DNA of 64,000 nt, taken from Bradyrhizobium algeriense. GTDB lineage: Bacteria > Pseudomonadota > Alphaproteobacteria > Rhizobiales > Xanthobacteraceae. Below are positions 60,835 through 64,000 of the stretch, piece after piece. Position 1 is the first letter of the stretch, and each line of letters opens with the position of its first letter. The position numbers and the translations under genes were made by a program. The notes below the pieces were generated by a model. That model saw only the letters and a list, made by a program, of their open reading frames with translations. It was not told where the DNA came from and searched no databases. The stretch spans positions 6,158,501 to 6,222,500 of the forward strand of contig NZ_JAZHRV010000001.1 of assembly GCF_036924595.1 (NCBI RefSeq). Reading direction: 5' to 3'.

Positions 60835-62145
60835 ATGAACCTTCATCGCCTCCTCAACGCCCGCCTTGCCACCGGTAAGCCGGTTCGCGTCGCCCTGATC
60901 GGCGCCGGAAAATTCGGCTCGATGTTCCTGTCGCAGGTGCCGCATACGCCGGGACTCGAAGTGTCCGTCATCATCGACCTCGATCGCGATCGCGCCCGCG
61001 AAGCGTGCCGTACCGTCGGCTGGGACGAGGCGCGGATCGCACGAACGGCTTTCACCGATGACGGCGCGCGCGCGATTGCCGGCGGCGCAATGGACGTCAT
61101 GGTAGAAGCGACCGGTAACCCGGCCGTCGGCATCCGGCATGCCCGCGCGGCGATTGCGGCCGGCAAGCATGTCGTCATGGTCAATGTCGAGGCCGACGTG
61201 CTGGCCGGACCGCTGTTGGCCGAGGAAGCCCGCAAGGCGGGCGTGGTCTATTCACTGGCCTATGGCGACCAGCCGGCGCTGACGGCGGAGATGGTGGACT
61301 GGGCGCGCGCGACGGGTTTTCGCGTCGTCGCCGCCGGCAAGGGCACCAAATATCTGCCGGCCTATCACGACGTGACGCCGGACGGTGTCTGGAGCCATTA
61401 CGGGCTGACGGCCGGCGAAGCGCAATCGGCCGGCATGAATCCACAGATGTTCAACTCGTTTCTGGACGGCACCAAATCCGCGATCGAAATGGCGGCGATC
61501 GCAAACGCTTGCGGGCTGGACGTGCCATCGGATGGCTTGCTGTTTCCGCCCTGCGGCGTCGACGATCTGCCGCATGTGATGCGGCCGCGTGAAGCGGGCG
61601 GTGTCCTGGAAAAGGCTGGCCTTGCGGAGGTCGTGTCGTCGCTCGAGCGCGACGGCCGTCCTGTCTTCCGTGACCTGCGCTGGGGTGTCTATGTCGTGCT
61701 GGAAGCGCCGAACGATTATGCCGCCGATTGCTTCAGGCAATATGGGCTGAAGACCGATGCCTCGGGTCGATATGCGGCGATGTACAAGCCGTATCATCTG
61801 ATCGGCCTCGAACTGAATATTTCCATCCTGTCGGCAGCGCTGCGCAACGAGCCCACCGGACAGCCGCATGATTTTCGTGGCGACGTCGCAGCGGTCGCAA
61901 AGCGCGATCTGCGCGCGGGCGAAATGCTCGACGGCGAAGGCGGCTACACGGTGTGGGGCAAACTGATGCCGGCACGAAAAAGCCTCTCGGCTGGCGCGCT
62001 GCCGATCGGACTTGCCCATCGCGTCAAGCTGAAGAACGACGTCGCCCATGGCGCGGTGGTGCGCTGGAGCGATGTCGAGGTCGACGAAAACAACGACACC
62101 ATCAAGACGCGCCGAGCGATGGAAGCGGCGTTTTCCGCGCGGTGA
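60835..62145 (+). CDS. NAD(P)-binding oxidoreductase with SAF domain
   Basis: It is 436 aa. Residues about 18-160 form a homoserine-dehydrogenase-like Rossmann domain: VRVALIGAGKFGSMFLSQV (GxGxxG), MVEATGNPAVGIRHARAAI and GKHVVMVNVEADVLAGP. A middle catalytic-like domain follows (AAGKGTKYLPAYHDVTPDGV). The last 80 residues look like a SAF domain (VAKRDLRAGEMLDGEGGYTV), as in antifreeze-like and altronate dehydratase proteins. Families of this build act on branched sugars or sugar acids; I do not assign the substrate. It lies downstream of PhyH and upstream of a TRAP solute receptor. Confidence 0.85.
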   Translation: MNLHRLLNARLATGKPVRVALIGAGKFGSMFLSQVPHTPGLEVSVIIDLDRDRAREACRTVGWDEARIARTAFTDDGARAIAGGAMDVMVEATGNPAVGIRHARAAIAAGKHVVMVNVEADVLAGPLLAEEARKAGVVYSLAYGDQPALTAEMVDWARATGFRVVAAGKGTKYLPAYHDVTPDGVWSHYGLTAGEAQSAGMNPQMFNSFLDGTKSAIEMAAIANACGLDVPSDGLLFPPCGVDDLPHVMRPREAGGVLEKAGLAEVVSSLERDGRPVFRDLRWGVYVVLEAPNDYAADCFRQYGLKTDASGRYAAMYKPYHLIGLELNISILSAALRNEPTGQPHDFRGDVAAVAKRDLRAGEMLDGEGGYTVWGKLMPARKSLSAGALPIGLAHRVKLKNDVAHGAVVRWSDVEVDENNDTIKTRRAMEAAFSAR

Positions 62146-62573
62146 CGATCGCGCAACGCGTACCGGTGCGGCGGCTGGAAAATCCACCACCTTGCTATGC
62201 CTGACGTTGAATGGCGTTGGTCGCCGAATGCGCTCGCGCTGCGGAATTACTGCGATGCGGCATTTCCGATTAGCTTGCCGCGCATCGCTCGCAGTCTTGG
62301 CCTTTCGTTGGCTGCAGCAGCTCAAACGCTCAGTATTCAGGCAGTCCTTCGCAACTGCGGCGGAACCAGAACCCTTGATTATCAATCACTAATTCGTCAT
62401 CCTGCCCGCAGGTCCATAAAGCCGGGAAAATTGATTGCATCACCAAGAGCCTAGGTTTCAGGGCCCACGTCCTTAAACAACAGTCCAGCACCGGCCATCG
62501 GTTATCAGAGAAGACGGCATGAGACCGTCGTCCCTTGGTCGGGTATCGGCAAAAAGCAGAGGGGAAGCAAAAA
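62146..62573. other. 430-base gene-free stretch
   Basis: An 85-codon frame at 62197-62454 has no ribosome site or family features. I see no repeat. It is probably the promoter region of the next gene. Confidence 0.4.
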
Positions 62574-63662
62574 ATGAAGCGTCGTGATTTCTTGAAGGTG
62601 GGCGGCGTCGGTCTTGCCACGAGTGCGGTGGCCGCGCCTGCGATTGCGCAATCGAACCCGGAGGTAAAGTGGCGGCTTGCGGCAAGCTGGCCGAAGTCCC
62701 TCGATACGCTCTACGGCGGTTGCGAATATTTTGCCAAGCGCGTCGCCGACATCACCGATAATAAGTTCCAGATTCAATCATTTGGCGCCGGCGAAATCGT
62801 GCCAGCCTTGCAGGTGCTCGACGCCGTCTCGAACGGCACCGTGGAGATGGGCAACACGGCGCTCTATTACTATTGGGGCAAGAATCCTGCCTTCACCTTC
62901 GGCACCTCGTTGCCGTTCGGCCTCAATACCCGCGCGCATATCTCCTGGCTGCGGTTCGGTGGCGGCATGGATATGCTCAATGACCTCCTGAAAGAGTATC
63001 AATGCGTAGGCGTTCCGACCGGCAGCACCGGCGCCCAGATGGGCGGCTGGTTTCGGAAGGAAATCAAGTCCGTGGACGACTTCAAGGGCCTGAAATTCCG
63101 CATCGGCGGTTTCGCGGGCACCATCATCGCCAAGGTCGGCGGCGTGCCGCAGCAGATCGCGGCCGGCGACATTTACCCGGCGCTGGAAAAGGGCACCATC
63201 GATGCCGCCGAGTGGGTCGGACCGTACGACGACGAAAAGCTCGGCTTCGTGAAGGTCGCCAAGTATTATTATTATCCCGGCTGGTGGGAAGGCACCGGGC
63301 AGGGTCACAACATCATGAACCTCGACAAGTTCAATGCCCTGCCGAAGCACTATCAGGCCGCGATCGAGACCGCTTCCTACGATACGTTCACCTGGGTCAC
63401 CGGCAAATACGACTACGTCAATGCAGCAGCGTTGAAGCGGCTGATCGCTGCGGGTACGATCCTGAAGCCGTATCCGCAGGATGTCTTGGAGGCCTGCTAC
63501 AACGCCGCCACCGAAATCTACAACGATCTGTCCAAGAGCAATCCGCACTTCAACAAGATGTATACGAGCCTGACGGCGTTCCGCGCCGAGTCGCTGGCGT
63601 GGATGCAGGTGGCTGAATTGAGCTACGACAGCTTCATGATGCGGATGCGCACCCGCACCTAG
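62574..63662 (+). CDS. dctP: TRAP transporter substrate-binding protein
   Basis: Periplasmic DctP-type receptor of 362 aa that delivers an organic acid or related solute to a TRAP transporter. MKRRDFLKVGGVGLATSAVA is a Tat-like signal (RR-x-FL), cut after APAIAQ. The mature part has VKWRLAASWPKSLDTLYGGC and the conserved Arg region KGLKFRIGGFAG. IYPALEKGTIDAAEWVGPYD is typical of the DctP/TakP (2-oxoacid-binding) branch. AGAGGGGAAG precedes the ATG. Membrane subunits DctQM are not in the window. Confidence 0.9.
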   Translation: MKRRDFLKVGGVGLATSAVAAPAIAQSNPEVKWRLAASWPKSLDTLYGGCEYFAKRVADITDNKFQIQSFGAGEIVPALQVLDAVSNGTVEMGNTALYYYWGKNPAFTFGTSLPFGLNTRAHISWLRFGGGMDMLNDLLKEYQCVGVPTGSTGAQMGGWFRKEIKSVDDFKGLKFRIGGFAGTIIAKVGGVPQQIAAGDIYPALEKGTIDAAEWVGPYDDEKLGFVKVAKYYYYPGWWEGTGQGHNIMNLDKFNALPKHYQAAIETASYDTFTWVTGKYDYVNAAALKRLIAAGTILKPYPQDVLEACYNAATEIYNDLSKSNPHFNKMYTSLTAFRAESLAWMQVAELSYDSFMMRMRTRT

Positions 63663-63700
63663 AGCATCATCGGTTCTGATTGAATCAGAACCGAAGCTCT
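63661..63700. repeat. Hairpin repeat at the end of the TRAP receptor gene
   Basis: AGAGC at 63661 and GCTCT at 63696-63700 enclose CGGTTCTGATT and AATCAGAACCG. It overlaps the stop codon and could end transcription. Identical-looking units occur widely in Rhizobiales. Confidence 0.7.
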
Positions 63701-63782
63701 AGATTCCTGCTTTGACACGTTTTCTTCACGCGAACCGGTACCCACTTCGCTCGAAAACGCTATAAGGCGCACGATCGCTGAC

Positions 63783-63820
63783 AAAAAAGAAGCCCCGGAG
63801 ATTTCTCCCGGGGCTTCTTC
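63783..63820 (-). terminator. Terminator of the leftward gene at the window edge
   Basis: GAAGCCCCGG (63789-63798) and CCGGGGCTTC (63808-63817) form a strong stem; on the minus strand it is followed by a T6 run. Confidence 0.75.
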
Positions 63821-63849
63821 GTTGACGGGTAGCTTGCGGCTATCTGCGG

Positions 63850-64000
63850 CTATTCCTCGCCCTCGCCGAGCGCCTCGGCGAGCTTGTCGTAATATTTCGC
63901 CACGAGATCGATGTTGCCTTTGTTCTCGATCGCCGGCGGCGGCGACTTCAGCGCCTCGTTGAGATCGGCGAGCGCGGCCTTCTTGTCCTTGGCCGGCATC
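63850..64000 (-). CDS. C-terminal part of an unknown protein, cut by the window edge
   Basis: The last 50 codons read MPAKDKKAALADLNEALKSP, PPAIENKGNIDLVAKYYDKL and AEALGEGEE to a TAG. The Met at 63999 may be the true start (a 50-residue protein) or internal. No family recognised. The terminator at 63783 follows. Confidence 0.55.
   Translation of the reverse strand, partial: MPAKDKKAALADLNEALKSPPPAIENKGNIDLVAKYYDKLAEALGEGEE

Noticed and set aside
62197..62454. 85-codon frame between the oxidoreductase and TRAP receptor genes
   Set aside because: No ribosome site, no family features, and composition like its non-coding surroundings.

Overview
The window looks like a chromosome segment of a Bradyrhizobium-type alphaproteobacterium. 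The evidence is high G+C coding sequence, an initiator tRNA of alphaproteobacterial type, small proteins typical of that group (zf-CHCC, DUF3775, DUF1488-like, Lys-rich tail protein) and Rhizobiales-style palindromic intergenic repeats. The genus is an inference from protein and repeat style; no rRNA lies in the window.

Region 1 (about 1-12.5 kb) is a loose accessory region of short, mostly single-gene units separated by decayed repeats. It holds a bfd gene with a bacterioferritin gene cut off early, a MarR-type regulator with a Cys-rich tail divergent from an extra rpoH heat-shock sigma gene (with twin TTTCGAAA sites in the shared promoter), a zinc-finger protein, a VOC protein, a secreted double cupin, a Lys-rich small protein, a membrane cyclic-nucleotide-binding protein, an alpha/beta hydrolase and a formamidase/acetamidase family enzyme.

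Region 2 (about 12.6-23.3 kb) holds two adjacent large proteins of no recognised family (890 and 786 aa), a large serine recombinase, the frameshifted remains of an ATP-dependent DNA ligase and several unknown small genes. The recombinase and remnants mark it as mobile or recently rearranged DNA.

Region 3 (23.4-42.2 kb) is a defence island. On the minus strand lie drmD, drmMI, an XRE-ImmA/IrrE regulator, a PIN-domain protein, drmA and drmB: a class 1 DISARM locus without a visible drmC, with a toxin-antitoxin-like pair inserted in the middle and translationally coupled to drmA. Divergent from drmD is a GmrSD-like DUF262/DUF1524 protein ending in a RAMA-like domain, followed by an ArdC-type antirestriction protein. 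The island stops at a tRNA-fMet gene, a common integration site.

Region 4 (42.5-64 kb) reads like core or long-resident metabolic DNA with higher G+C and different repeats. It holds a GMC oxidoreductase and an MDR-type quinone oxidoreductase (both frameshifted), an SDR lacking the usual catalytic Tyr/Lys, two MBL-fold hydrolases, a FAH-family enzyme, a GST, a class C beta-lactamase-like hydrolase, an enoyl-CoA hydratase, an O6-alkylguanine methyltransferase, tandem alpha/beta hydrolases, an adenylate/guanylate cyclase, an ECF41-like sigma factor divergent from a CMD-family protein with matching promoters in both directions, and a GntR - PhyH dioxygenase - SAF-domain oxidoreductase - TRAP substrate-binding protein run that suggests uptake and breakdown of a small polar compound.
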